Of a DNA stretch of 64,000 nucleotides, positions 17,342 to 34,410 are shown piece after piece. A program made the position numbers and the translations under genes. The notes under the pieces are model-generated. The model had not been told where the DNA came from. It saw only the letters and a list, made by a program, of their open reading frames with translations, and made no database searches. The stretch is from Ficedula albicollis (lineage: Eukaryota > Chordata > Aves > Passeriformes > Muscicapidae), in the NCBI RefSeq assembly GCF_000247815.1, contig NC_021700.1, positions 16,583,993-16,647,992 of the forward strand, given 5' to 3'. Numbering within the stretch: position 1 is the stretch's first letter; each line of letters begins with the position of its first letter.

Positions 17342-17780
17342 GGCACTGCCGCTGCGCGCCGCCGCCGTTAGAGGGCACTACGCACCCCCGCATGAGCGCG
17401 GCTCCGGCAGCAGGGGCGGGGGGCAGGGGAGAGTGGCACCAATTTGGGAAAAGATTAAATAGGATGTGGAGTTTCTGAAGCCCGCAGCTTCTGAAAGTGC
17501 TCAAAATTCCCGCGCGATGCTCAGGACGAGGATCATAATAATAATTTCAAAAAACCCAACAAACAAACAAGAAAAAAAACCAAAAAAAGCCAACAACAAC
17601 CAAATAAAATGCAGCGAGGTCAATCATTTACCAGTCTGCTCCTTAATGCGTGTGACCGCAGGTGGTACCGAGGGACATTGTGATTCATGCCCACTTTCAA
17701 AGCGGGACCAGGGCCCGGCCTGAGGCACCCAAACAACTGTCTTCTAATATTAGCACGGCTGTATTTCTGGATCTATTATA

Positions 17781-17814
17781 GTCTGTCCAGACAGATCCCA
17801 TTGTAATGGGATCT
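17781..17814. promoter_or_regulatory. Two adjacent perfect inverted repeats, one SMAD-like
   Basis: At 17781-17792 the sequence GTCTGTCCAGAC is a perfect inverted repeat: 5-base arms GTCTG/CAGAC and a 2-base spacer. GTCT/AGAC is the core SMAD-binding element. Directly abutting it, 17793-17814 is a second perfect inverted repeat with 10-base arms AGATCCCATT and AATGGGATCT around a GT spacer. The site is about 1.6 kb upstream of the FST start codon. FST is activin/TGF-beta responsive, so a SMAD role is plausible, but it is inferred. Confidence 0.5.
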
Positions 17815-18521
17815 TTTATTAAAAGATTAGCACTATCTCCTGCAGTTGGTGGAAAAAAATCTGTTATCACTGAGTTATTTGCTCGGGAGCGGGAGGAGGG
17901 GTGTGGGGAGGGCCGGGCGGAGGGCGCGGGCGGCTGCGGCGCACCGGCCCCTGACCCGGCACTGTCCGGGCATTCCTGTCTGCATACTTCGCAGTCTGTT
18001 GTGCTTTGGTGGCTCAGAAAAGCGAAAGAATCGAAATTTAAAAGGCAGCTTTTGAATAAACAATACCATTTTCCGTTAAGTAATCGTTTTGTATAAAAGG
18101 AAATATCGCCTACTCAGTTTCATTCAGCGGTGCCAAAAAATGTTATAAATGAGAGACCGCCAACTTTTCTAAGGGGAGAATAATGCCAGACTGTGCTTAA
18201 TAAACTAGTGCCCTAGAAGTTCATTATCGATGTTGCAATCTTTCTGATTCTGAAAGGAGACCGCCTACGTCGCCCCCGTTCCCGTCTCGTCCTCCCGGGC
18301 TCTCCCAGTGAAAAGCCTATCACCCGGGAACGGCCCTAGGTATTAAACTTTTAGCCGGTTCTGTCTTTTGGGGTTTTTGGTTTTTTCAGGTTTGGGGCTG
18401 GTCGATCGGGGTTTGGGGTTTCCTTGGGCCGAGCGGTCCGTCCGCCCACCCGCCGGAGCTGCGGGGAGTGGGATGTATCCTCCGCAGCCGCCCCGCGCGG
18501 GACCGCGCCCGCGGAGCCGAC

Positions 18522-18992
<471 letters not shown>

Positions 18993-19009
18993 CCCCCCGT
19001 GACGCTTGC

Positions 19010-19033
19010 GGGGCCGGGGCCGGGGCCGGGGCC
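19010..19033 (+). repeat. GGGGCC hexanucleotide repeat, four copies
   Basis: Four perfect tandem GGGGCC units sit 18 bases after poly-C run 2 and about 360 bases before the FST start codon. Four G4 tracts with 2-base spacers can form a G-quadruplex on the + strand. It also resembles clustered Sp1-type GC boxes. Confidence 0.9.
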
Positions 19034-19246
19034 GCTCCCGCCGCTGCCCCCGCCGGCGGCTCCGCCGCTCAGCGCTGAGCGGGTGCGCGCCTGTGTGTGC
19101 GTGCACCTAGAGCGGATAATCGGAGAGGGTTTCCAGAAGGTGGAAAATGTCACCTGATTCACACTGAACTTTTTAAATCTCCCCACCCCCGAGCAGACAC
19201 ACACACACATTAGGAGACCGCCCACCGCAGACAGCTAGGACCCCCG

Positions 19247-19258
19247 TATAGATTTAAA
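19247..19258 (+). promoter_or_regulatory. Candidate FST TATA-like element
   Basis: The AT-rich TATAGATTTAAA lies in otherwise GC-rich sequence, 131-142 bases before the start codon. A start site about 30 bases downstream (near 19280) would give a 5' leader of about 110 bases with no upstream ATG. A CRE half-site, TGACGT (19279-19284), sits at that point. The placement is inferred from spacing alone. Confidence 0.3.
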
Positions 19259-19326
19259 GAGAGACTGCATTCAGAGCCTGACGTTCATTCAATAGAGCGA
19301 TCATAAGCAGGCTGGCTAGTGCTCGC

Positions 19327-19378
19327 TCCCTCTCTCTACTCCCCCTCACGCTGTCTCTGCGTCTCTCTCACTCCCTGC
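19327..19378 (+). other. Pyrimidine-rich FST 5' leader
   Basis: A CT-rich tract (repeated CTCTCT and CTCCCT) lies immediately before the start codon and ends with CTGCTATACTGAGG. It is probably transcribed 5'UTR. The start context has A at -3 and G at -1, favourable for initiation, and I see no upstream ATG in the inferred leader. Confidence 0.45.
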
Positions 19379-19388
19379 TATACTGAGG

Positions 19389-25087
<5,699 letters not shown>

Positions 25088-26095
25088 AACCTCCATCACT
25101 ATTGGAACAGCCATTGGGCACAAAATCAATGTCCGTACTGTAAATAAGTGTATGCTTATTTATTTTGGGGAGAAAAAAAAAGTATACATATAGTTGAGTC
25201 TCGTAGACATTTATTTATACTGTGTCATGTTTTATAATTTATACATAAAATGTCTGGTTGACCGTACACCTTGTTTTTTGAAGAAATTTATTCGTTACGG
25301 GAAGAGCAGTGTTATTTATTGTGAGGTCTCTTGCTTGTAAAGTAAAGCTTTTCTTTTTTCTTGTGAACTATGAAAGTCCATTCCTTAGAGCCTACCCACA
25401 TGATCTCATTTCTTTGTTTCACTGATGTTAACTATTTTCCACTTTGAAAAACTTGCATGTCAACTTCTGTTATGTTTATTTATTGGATTTTCTTATCACC
25501 AGTTCTGTGCATAAAAGATCCCTGTGTTTTTGTTTACAAGGAATCTTGACTGACCAAAAGGCGTTGTAACTGACTTAAGTATACTTTCAAGGTGCAGTGA
25601 GGCAATCTTTAAGGAAACTTCTTACACTTCATTTTCTCTAGTTCTGATCACATTGTGTACTGAAATTATCTCAGTGTACTGAGAGTTTATACTGTACTAT
25701 ACAAATTTTGAACCCAAAGAAATTGGATTGTGAAGTTTGATAACAGCTACAGGCCTAACTGTAGTAGGAATAAAGGTTTTATTTTATTTTTATTGTTTTT
25801 TTCTTTGTAACATGCATAAGTGTTTTATCAGGTGTTTCCTTTAAGATGGTCTTGCAGTACCACTTTCAAAGTTTTCTTTCCCAATCAGTGTGTTGCTAAA
25901 AGTTATATCAAAGCTTTATCAGTTCAAGTTTCTTGCTTTTCATAATACTTTTTTTCTGATGCAATTTTATATTTTCAAACATGGCGAGTTAAATATAAAT
26001 TCATTTAAATATATAGTTTTGTACTTTTCTACCATGTAAATGTGCAATGTATATAAAAGTTATAATGTGTATTTGTAAATAAATGATGAGTGAAA
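25088..26095 (+). other. FST: FST 3'UTR with AU-rich elements
   Basis: AT-rich sequence after the stop with repeated ATTTATTT-type AU-rich elements (near 25155, 25210, 25312 and 25475), which usually promote mRNA decay. AATAAA signals are at 25769-25774 and 26078-26083. The second is followed by an A-run and probably marks the main 3' end near 26095. The end is inferred from signals only. Confidence 0.7.
26078..26083 (+). terminator. FST: FST distal polyadenylation signal
   Basis: Canonical AATAAA about 990 bases after the stop codon. A proximal AATAAA lies at 25769-25774. Confidence 0.6.
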
Positions 26096-26347
26096 AAAAA
26101 ATAAAAAGTGGAATTTTCCCTAGAGGCAGTCCTCTGTCCTTCATTCTGAATGGTTTTGTTCCTCTGGATTCTTTTGCACCATGCAACACCAGTTAAGGCC
26201 AAAGCTCTCAGCTTACATTGATATAAGAAACCTTTTCAGATATGGACAATGTTTCCAGTTCATTACTGTTTAAGTACAGTAATACAAGAGAATAGATTTG
26301 CCATTTTTGTTCCACTCTCAATCCTCTCAATAAGAAGTTTGTCATTT

Positions 26348-27225
26348 CATAGAATCACAAAATGTTTGGGGTTAGAAGAGACCTTAAGATCACCTCGTTT
26401 TAACTCCCCTTCTCCTGGAAGATAGGCAGGGACATCTTCCACTAGACCAGGTTGCTCATTGCCCCATCCAATCTGGCCATGAACACTGCCAGAGACTGGG
26501 CATCCATGGCTCCTCTGGGCAATAGTTCCAATATTCCACCACCCTCATAGTAAAGAATTTCTTCCTAATACCTAGTCTCAATTTCCCCTCTTTCAGTGTG
26601 TACCCATTCCTCCTTGCCCCATCACTCCAGCTCCTGTCAGAGAATCCCTCTCCAGTTTCCCCGTAGGCCCCTTCAGACACTGTGTCTGAGGCTAAGCTGT
26701 CTATGAGGTTCCCACAAAACCTTCTCTTCTCCAGGCTGAACAGCCCCAACTTTTGCAGCCTGTTTTCATAGGAAACATCATCCAGTCATCTTATAAACCT
26801 CATGACCCTCCTCTGGACTTGCTCTAGTAGTTCTATGTCTCTCCTATGTTGAGGACCCCAGAGCTGGATGCAGTGCTCCAGGTGGGATCTCAGCAGAGCA
26901 AAGCAGCACAGTCCCCTCCCTCAATCTGCTGGCCAATGCTGATTTGGACACAGCCCAGGATTCCCTTGGCTCTCTGGGCTGGGAGCACTCACTGCTGGCT
27001 CGTGGTGAGTTTTCCATCAGCCACCACCCCCAAGTCCTTCCCCACGGGGCTGCTCTCAGTCACTTCTGTGCCCAGCCTGTGGGTGTGTCTGGGATGGCCC
27101 CAGCACAGGTGCAGGACCTGGCACTTGGCCTTGCTGAACTCCCTGGGGTTTGCATGGTCCCACCTCTCAAGCCTGTCCAGATTCCTGTGGATGACATCCC
27201 TTCTCTCTGCTGCTCCACACTTTTT
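26348..27225 (-). mobile_element. CR1 LINE, 5'-truncated tail, minus strand
   Basis: On the + strand it begins TCATAGAATCACAAAATG, the reverse complement of the CR1 3' end. It runs through characteristic CR1 phrases, including the equivalents of CTGGGCAA, AAGAATTTCTTCCTAATA, CAGGCTGAACAGCCCCAAC and TCCAGGTGGGATCTCA. The element's 3' end is at 26348 and the truncated 5' end near 27225. Several indels and stops make it non-functional. It lies about 250 bases beyond the FST 3' end. Confidence 0.92.
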
Positions 27226-28607
27226 TAGACATCTTTTGCTTTCCTATTTCTAGGAGAATTTGGATATACATTTGAATTTTTGCTATACTTCAGATCCATT
27301 TAGATGACCAATACAAAAAAAAAACCCAGGATCTACTTGCTCAAACTCAAGATGTGTAACAAATAGCAAAGAAAAAAAATAAATCCAACAAACAATCAAA
27401 CATATTATTTTTCTCCCAAAAAGATGTCTAATTTAGAAGTTCTTTTTGGTCAACCAATATTAAGGCTGGACACTATTTGAGACTGGCTACTAATACAGTC
27501 AATTGAGTAAAGGTAACCTGCATAAGCACAGCAGGAATCAAAATCCCATTCAGTGCTATCTGGTCATGGGCAAGGTCCTACTTACAAAAAATTCTCTGTT
27601 GTATTACATAAGACTTAAAAACGTACATATGCAAGTTACTCAGTGATAATCTAAGTACTTTTCTGAATTGAGGTCTGAGTAAAGTAACCCTTTTTGTTTA
27701 CATACAAATATATGAAGATTTTCCTTCTATAGTCTTCTGTATATTTTTTACCATATATAAAATTCGAATTTGTTATTGACTGTTTAGCATTACCCAAAAC
27801 AAACATAATTTATTACTCTCTGAATATAAAAAACTACATGCATTTATAATATTTTATCCACAGTAATAGCAAAAATATTACCCTTCTGTTACCTCATGTT
27901 ACCTCCTGTTACCTCATTTAGACAAATAGTCTCTTTGGAAGGAAGTATATGGTGAGTAGAGCACGGGGAGTAGGATTTTGGTCTCCTGAGGATATGGAAC
28001 CCAGAATACAAGAGAACAGGGGCCAGGAGAACAAAGCTATGGAAAAAGAATCTATTCAAAAGCCTCTCAAGGAACTAATAAATACATTTCAGTAACAGAG
28101 AAACAACCTGTTTAATAGATATAGCAACCATGAGAGAAGATTTTTCTTATATTCAATTAGGTGCCAGCAACTTCATTTCCAAAAAAACAACATTATTAAA
28201 ATACTGGTTTTAATTGTAAATATATTTACATGTCTTATAGAGAGACTGTAGCAGAGCAGGATTTCTGGGTTCTAGTTTTATGTCCTGCTGCTGCTTCATA
28301 AAATAACTTTGAGAGAACCACCAATGGACAAATTCAAAAGAGAAACAAAAATTCCAGGAAGATATATTTACACAAGCACATGTATGCTAAACGGCCACAA
28401 AAATCTTCATCAGGTTTTTGCTGATAAAATTATTTAAAAGTTCTGAAACTGCATCTCTCATTGCTACTGCTGTTTCTATACAGCTGAAAATCTTGAAACC
28501 TACCTTGCACCAAAGCCTGATTGTGATGTACAGGTGTGGCATATCCTGAGAGGCTTGTGAAGTAAGCATCTTCTGAGCATGCCTACCATAGACCAACCTC
28601 GTCATGA
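27226..28607. other. Non-coding DNA, no feature recognised
   Basis: AT-rich. The only structure noticed is a small array of three GTTACCTC(A/C)T units at about 27889-27918. Confidence 0.5.
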
Positions 28608-28727
28608 GTCACAACAGCCCCTGAGACTTTCTCCCAGAAACACATCCAGAGGTTATGGAAGCACAACGTCACAACAGCCCCTGAGACTTTCTCCCAGAAC
28701 CACATCCAGAGGTTATGGAGGCACAAT
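28608..28727. repeat. 60-bp tandem repeat, two copies
   Basis: Copies 28608-28667 and 28668-28727, both beginning GTCACAACAGCCCCTGAGAC, with an exact period of 60 and about two internal mismatches. The unit is a multiple of three and reads through as a repeated peptide (QQPLRLSPR) in one + frame, but the frame is only 78 codons and has no other coding support. Confidence 0.9.
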
Positions 28728-31700
28728 AGCCAACATTTTACATAATATCATACTTGTAGATAATGTACTTGTTCTCAAATTGGGAGATGCAGGTTCACTG
28801 CCAGTCTGTTTCTGAGGAGATCTTTCCCACATCTCCCGAGAGTGCATCCAGCACCAACTCAAGGTGAGGTTCAGGCTGGAGAACTGCCTGTCATGCCAGC
28901 TGAATCCATACTTCTGTATTGGACAGGAAGCAAGATTCAACGAGAGAGGATAATTTGCAACCCTAATAGGTGCTTCTTTTGAAGAGGAAGTCCTGGGTTA
29001 TTGCCCCAGGGGCTGCCTACACATTTTGCATTTGTGATTAAGTAACATGCATAAATAGTGCTTGAAGCAGGAGCCAGAATCCAGGTTGCTTCCCTTCCTC
29101 CTTCCCCCAGCAGGTAAGTGCTTCCATCCTTGAGCTATGAAATCATGCTTAACTCTCTGCTTTAAGATTACAAATCTCAAATCAAGATTTCAAATCTCAA
29201 ATCTTTTTCTACATTGAGTCATAGTTAAAATAGGAGTGAGAGGCTTTACTTTTTTCTTCATGTCTTCGAGGCTTGTACATGGAGAACTTTTTGCAAAGTG
29301 GAAATGTGATTTTTATTCCCTCAGTCTAAAGAATGGGAGCTGTGTATGCACATGCATGTGTGTATATTTGTTTTGTTATGTTTTGTTTTGCTACTTCTCT
29401 TAATGCACAGGCTACTTGGCTATTGTTTAAATGAAGAAAGAAAGATGTCTGGATGTTAAAGTACAGAAAGCTGTAAGACTCTGAAGCCATGTGGAAATGT
29501 TCCTAAAACCAGAAGAGAAATAAATTTTCAGAAACATCTTTCTCTTCAGTGTTTTGCATTGTCTGGCATACATATTCCCCTTGCAATAAATCACATTTCT
29601 GAAACTCCTGGATCACTATGGGGCATACTTTTTTACTGAATCTCAGGTCTGTGAACTCCATCCACAAATGCAGACAAAGTAACTTGGAGCAGAATGCATG
29701 TGTTCGAAAACAGAACCCCACATTCTGGCACTAAAGTAAAATCACCTTAATTCTAAGAGACTCAGCTTGAGGTATTTGAACAATACAAATATTGCCTATA
29801 AAGCCCTGGTTCCCAAATGAATTTGTCTGTGCAATACAGGCAAAAGAGTATACTCAATTTTGGTCACACTCGAATGCATTTCTGATAGCTGCATTCTTCT
29901 GACAGCCTTAAGAATAGTACTATAGACCTCTTTTGCACCTTTACCTCTTTGCTTGCCTTCTCCCTGCAATACACATCAAATAAGGCTACATTCCAAGTCT
30001 CACTATAAATTTTAAACAGCTGTTATTTCTTTCATTTCCTTTTTTCTTCTCTTTCTTTCCTTTTTTTTTTCTTTCATGAAAATATTTCCTTTCCCTCCAA
30101 ATGCAAATCAGGTGAAATTAAATTTCAGTATGACATGCCATTCTCTAGTGATATTTTACTACATGATGAATCACCAGCACAGAAACATCTGTATCTTATC
30201 TCTTTGAAGAACTAGGATTCCATGCTTTCTGGTGAAGCATAGCATTTGCACATAGACCAAGGCATTCACAAGGCATCACATGTGAAATTCTTAACTCCCT
30301 GAATATAAAACAATTACATTTATTGTTTGATGTTAGTATAATTCCAAGGCCTGTCTGACCCTCTGTGGCAGCATGAGTTTTGCAGGTAGTATATTAAGAA
30401 CAATTTGCACAAGTTAACTCTTTAATATGTTTTTGCTTTTTATTTGTCCTGATAGACATAAATGCATAATAGAAACTAGTGGCTGGATTTTTGTCATAAT
30501 CATTTGGGATATCTGTATAATTCACACGCATTTCTTACTTCTAAACAGTCTGGCCAATGAAATTATTACAGTGTGGAGAAAAATCAGAGGTGCAAGCCAT
30601 AGTGTTCAGCTCAGAGACTGATTTGGAGTTAAACCCACAGGTCTGGGTCATGTTCTGTCATTCACAACTACATTATTTTAATCCTCTAATCTTGACATGG
30701 ACTTGGTCAACTTTACCATGGGATTGAAGAATGCTAATGTGTCAGAAAACTGAGAAGGAAGTATGGGCTTTGGTAACAGCCCATCAGATGCCCTAAATGC
30801 TACAGGATAATGAGTCTACCAAGGTGCTGAAGTAGATTTGAATGCATAAAGGCCCCTGAATTTCCATCAGTACCACTCACCTGAACCTCCTACTGTATCA
30901 AGGAGTTCTACAGATACTCAGAATTTCTCAAAATGAAACCATAGTATGCATATTCCAGACCCAAATTTTAGCCATCTGTTTTGAAAGATTTTTCAACTAT
31001 TAAAAACAGAAAATTGAATATGTTAAAAGTTTGAACTATTTAAAAATTAATTATTAATTAATTGGTAAATGTAATAGCATTCTAGAGATCCAAAGCAAAA
31101 GTAGTATTTTTAAAAAAAACATTGCTACCCAGTATATCATGGGTATATGCAAAAAGTTTTACATAAGAAGTTTACATACAGTGTAGATACAGTTTTAATA
31201 AATTTTCTGAGCAATTTTTCAAGCAATTTGAAATATTCTTACTCAGATAACAGTGTTCCTATAATCTTTTGCTGATCTTCATGTAATATACTTGTTTTAA
31301 TTTCAAAGTACCTTCATGTCTTAAGAGGCACCTGAAACTATGAGGCTGATTTGGTGGATGGCCACCAAAGGTACTAAAATGTGCTTCCATCTCATTTCTG
31401 AATGAGAAGAATTGCTAAAAAAAGGTCACAGGTCCAAGCCCATAGAAAAGAGAGATAGGTAATAATGCAAGTCAATGGATAATGGAGACAGAGGTTGCAC
31501 TGATGAAAAGTGAGTTCTGCAAGGAGCACTGCCCTGAGTAATGGAACTGCTTCTGCCTTGAGAAAAGAAGCACCTCAGATCAGCCTTTTCCACCTACAAT
31601 CAGGTCATTGTGTGGAAAGTCCCAGGCTTTCTGTAGTAGCATGTATAGCAGGACAAGGTGCGCACAACCTGAAGCGAGAGAAGTTCACACAAGGTTTAAG

Positions 31701-34293
31701 GAAAAGAAAATTTCCCCATTAGCACAATCCAGAAGATGATCTTTTGACAACCCTTCCAAGTTGGATCATCCTATGATACTATGAAAAGGCATGCCCACCT
31801 ACCCCCAACTCATACAGACTCCAAAATCAGAAAGGAATGTCCAGTTGAAAGAAATAATTCCCTCAATAAACCTTGAAGGAGCTACCACATCACCACAGAT
31901 CTGGGATGCAATTGCCAGTAGGAATATAGAGTGTTGCTTCTCTAATATGTCTTTCCATTATATTAAGTGACCCTAACATTTCAAATAAATGCTATTTTCC
32001 CACAGAGTTTAGTGAGTTTACTGTTCAAGCAAAGTGGCACCTGTACTTAGAATATTTACTCAGTGCATAGAATGTGTAGTAGACAAAATGTAAGAAAATG
32101 TATAAAATTTCTATATTTTAAAGTGAAAACAAGTAATTAAATTGAAAGAGACAAACAGTTAAAAAGCAGTTTAAAATGATGCTATTGTTCTGATTTGTAA
32201 TTTATTTTTTTTAGTAGTGGCAATAATTCTCAAAGAGACAATAACTAGTACCAGCTAGATTGGTCAAGACAGCAAGAAATGCCAAAGAACACCAAGCCCA
32301 AGACAAGACACTTGGAAATATAATAGATAATGCCCACTGGAGCAAGTAAATAAAGCTCTTCAGGGATGTTTTCCATAATCTTTTCCCACCTACAGTGTTT
32401 CAGTCAGATCAATTCAAATCCTTGTTTCAAAAGGTGACTCCAGCCAAACTGCAAAAAGCCTAAAATGAGTTAAAGATATACAAATAATGAGTATTTCCAT
32501 GTTTGGACCTCAACCTTAAGGTTTTTCTTTCTTTTTAGGAGAAAGAGAAAAGGGATTGAGCCCATCCCTCTAAATATACAGAGCTGGAGCTCCAAATTTA
32601 CACAGTGCACAAAATTGAGAGTTCGTGTACTTCTCAACCCAGCATGCCTGGAAGCTGTGACAATTCATTTATTAATCTCCCCAGCATCCTTCACTTGCAG
32701 GCTCTGATGGAACTTCAGCCTTGATTGAAAGGCACCTGTCACTGTCAGCAACATGGCAAGCAGCAACACACGAGTTGATGGGGCAAAACCCAGTCATGGC
32801 TCACAACAGAAGCCCAAAACAAAATCCTTATTGCCTATCTGGAAATAAACCCCAGAACCTGAAGTGTGTAGCCACAGCCTGTGTGCAGCAAGGGTAGTCT
32901 AACATACACAGCTGAATACTTGTAGTGTTCTTCACAGATACACTGGAAGTTAGCAGAGAACTCTTCGCCTCACATGGCAAAAAAAAACATGGTGAAGCTT
33001 TCACATTTGAGAATTAACCTTGTTGCTTCCACTCACCACCACCAGATCTCCTTCGTAATAAACTAGTCAGTATCGACACAACATTTTTTCTGAAAAAAGC
33101 AGTGGGTGATATTCCTCTTATTAGATTTGTTTTTCTTTCTTCGGTGTTTTTTGGTTTTGTTTTTGTTTTAGGTGGGCAGTGTTTATTTTTTTTTATTCTT
33201 TTTCAAATGACACACAGCAAATATAAAAATGAGAGGAATGATGAAGTAACAGGAAAGTGTTACAGCAAGGTAAATAAAAATAATAATAAAAAAAGACAAT
33301 GGTGGAATAAAGCTACAAGACCACAAGTACAAAAAGAAAGAAAATTGTGGTATAAGTTGCATGTGAAGAACTACACACGCCAGGAGGCCAGCTGTATCAG
33401 ACCCTCAGACGCATGAGCAAGGCTAAGAACGCTGAGGTGCCATCTACTGGTATATCATGCTCACCATGTTGCTTGGAGTCCACCATGATATTTTACATGG
33501 AACGGGAGATCCATGTTTTTCTCTGCCACTGACTTTTTGGTGACTGTGGGTAATGGACCTTGTGATAATCTCTCCACTGTAAAAGGCAGATACTGAGATT
33601 TCAGCTAACCTTTGTGCTTTCACAACTGATGCAAAGCTCTTTGAAATGTAGTGGTAGAATGCTCTACAAGACAAGTAGAAACTTTTGCATGTCCACAGAC
33701 TCAGCACTTCTGGACAAGATGCTAAAAAATGAAATGTGAGACTCATAAGAAATGGAGAACAGAAAGCAGATGAGGAAATAGAAAAGAGAAGAAGGTAAAG
33801 ACCAGTAGGAGTTAAGGAGGAGGAGAATCAATAGAATACAGTGTAAGTGATTAATTGCTAAGGACAATACAATTCACGCTGCAGTTTTACCAGATGTGTA
33901 TGTGTTGCTCCAGCTGTGGGAGCAGTAGACTCTCCAGATCTTGTTTCTGACACACAATAACTGTGAACTCTATTATGTGCAAATAATAAATCTAAGCAGC
34001 ACCTCCAATGTATGAATGAGTAAGAAAAAGGAGGTCATATTTTCAAAAGTGTTAGCACATATTTGTCAACACCAAACTTAGCTAAATAGCACAAGGGAAG
34101 ACTACAAGACAATGGTAACACATACACAAAGCAGGATGCGAGCTTGCAAGTAGGTACATGGTTTTGAAACCCCATGTTTAATAGGTAAGGCCTGTAGGGA
34201 TGGCAGACAACAGGGTCTTAGGCAGACTGGATGGGCTTGTTTTGCTGATGTATTTACTGGCTGGTATGTTAATTTTTTCAATGTGTTGTAGAA
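28728..34293. other. Non-coding DNA between FST and the MITE
   Basis: AT-rich, with no convincing exon or RNA gene. It includes the small CR1 fragment listed separately and an AT palindrome-rich stretch near 31041-31065. Confidence 0.5.
31640..31785 (+). mobile_element. Degenerate CR1 3' fragment, plus strand
   Basis: It contains AGCAGGACAAGG and ends CCTTCCAAGTTGGATCATCC then TATGATACTATGA, the sense-strand CR1 3' terminus with the ATTCTATGAT-type repeat. The internal part of the usual tail is deleted. Old and inactive. Confidence 0.65.
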
Positions 34294-34410
34294 CAGTTCC
34301 CAAGTTAGGGTCGTGACCCCACTTGGGGCCCACAAGCCTGGAAGTGAAAACGAAAGTGGGGTTGTGACCCTGGAAGTAGGGTTGCTAAGGAAAAACTTTG
34401 GGAAGCACTG
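34294..34410. mobile_element. Small hAT-like MITE (about 117 bp)
   Basis: The left end CAGTTCCCAAGT and the right end ACTTTGGGAAGCACTG are imperfect terminal inverted repeats of the CAGTG(G/C)TTCCCAAA type typical of hAT/Charlie elements. The interior carries GGGTCGTGACCCC-type palindromic motifs. Flanks TGTTGTAG and TGTTGTGC are a possible degraded 8-base target duplication. It has no coding capacity. Confidence 0.65.

Noticed and set aside
26456..27253. Several frames of 94-135 codons downstream of FST
   Set aside because: They lie within the CR1 tail and are broken repeat sequence.
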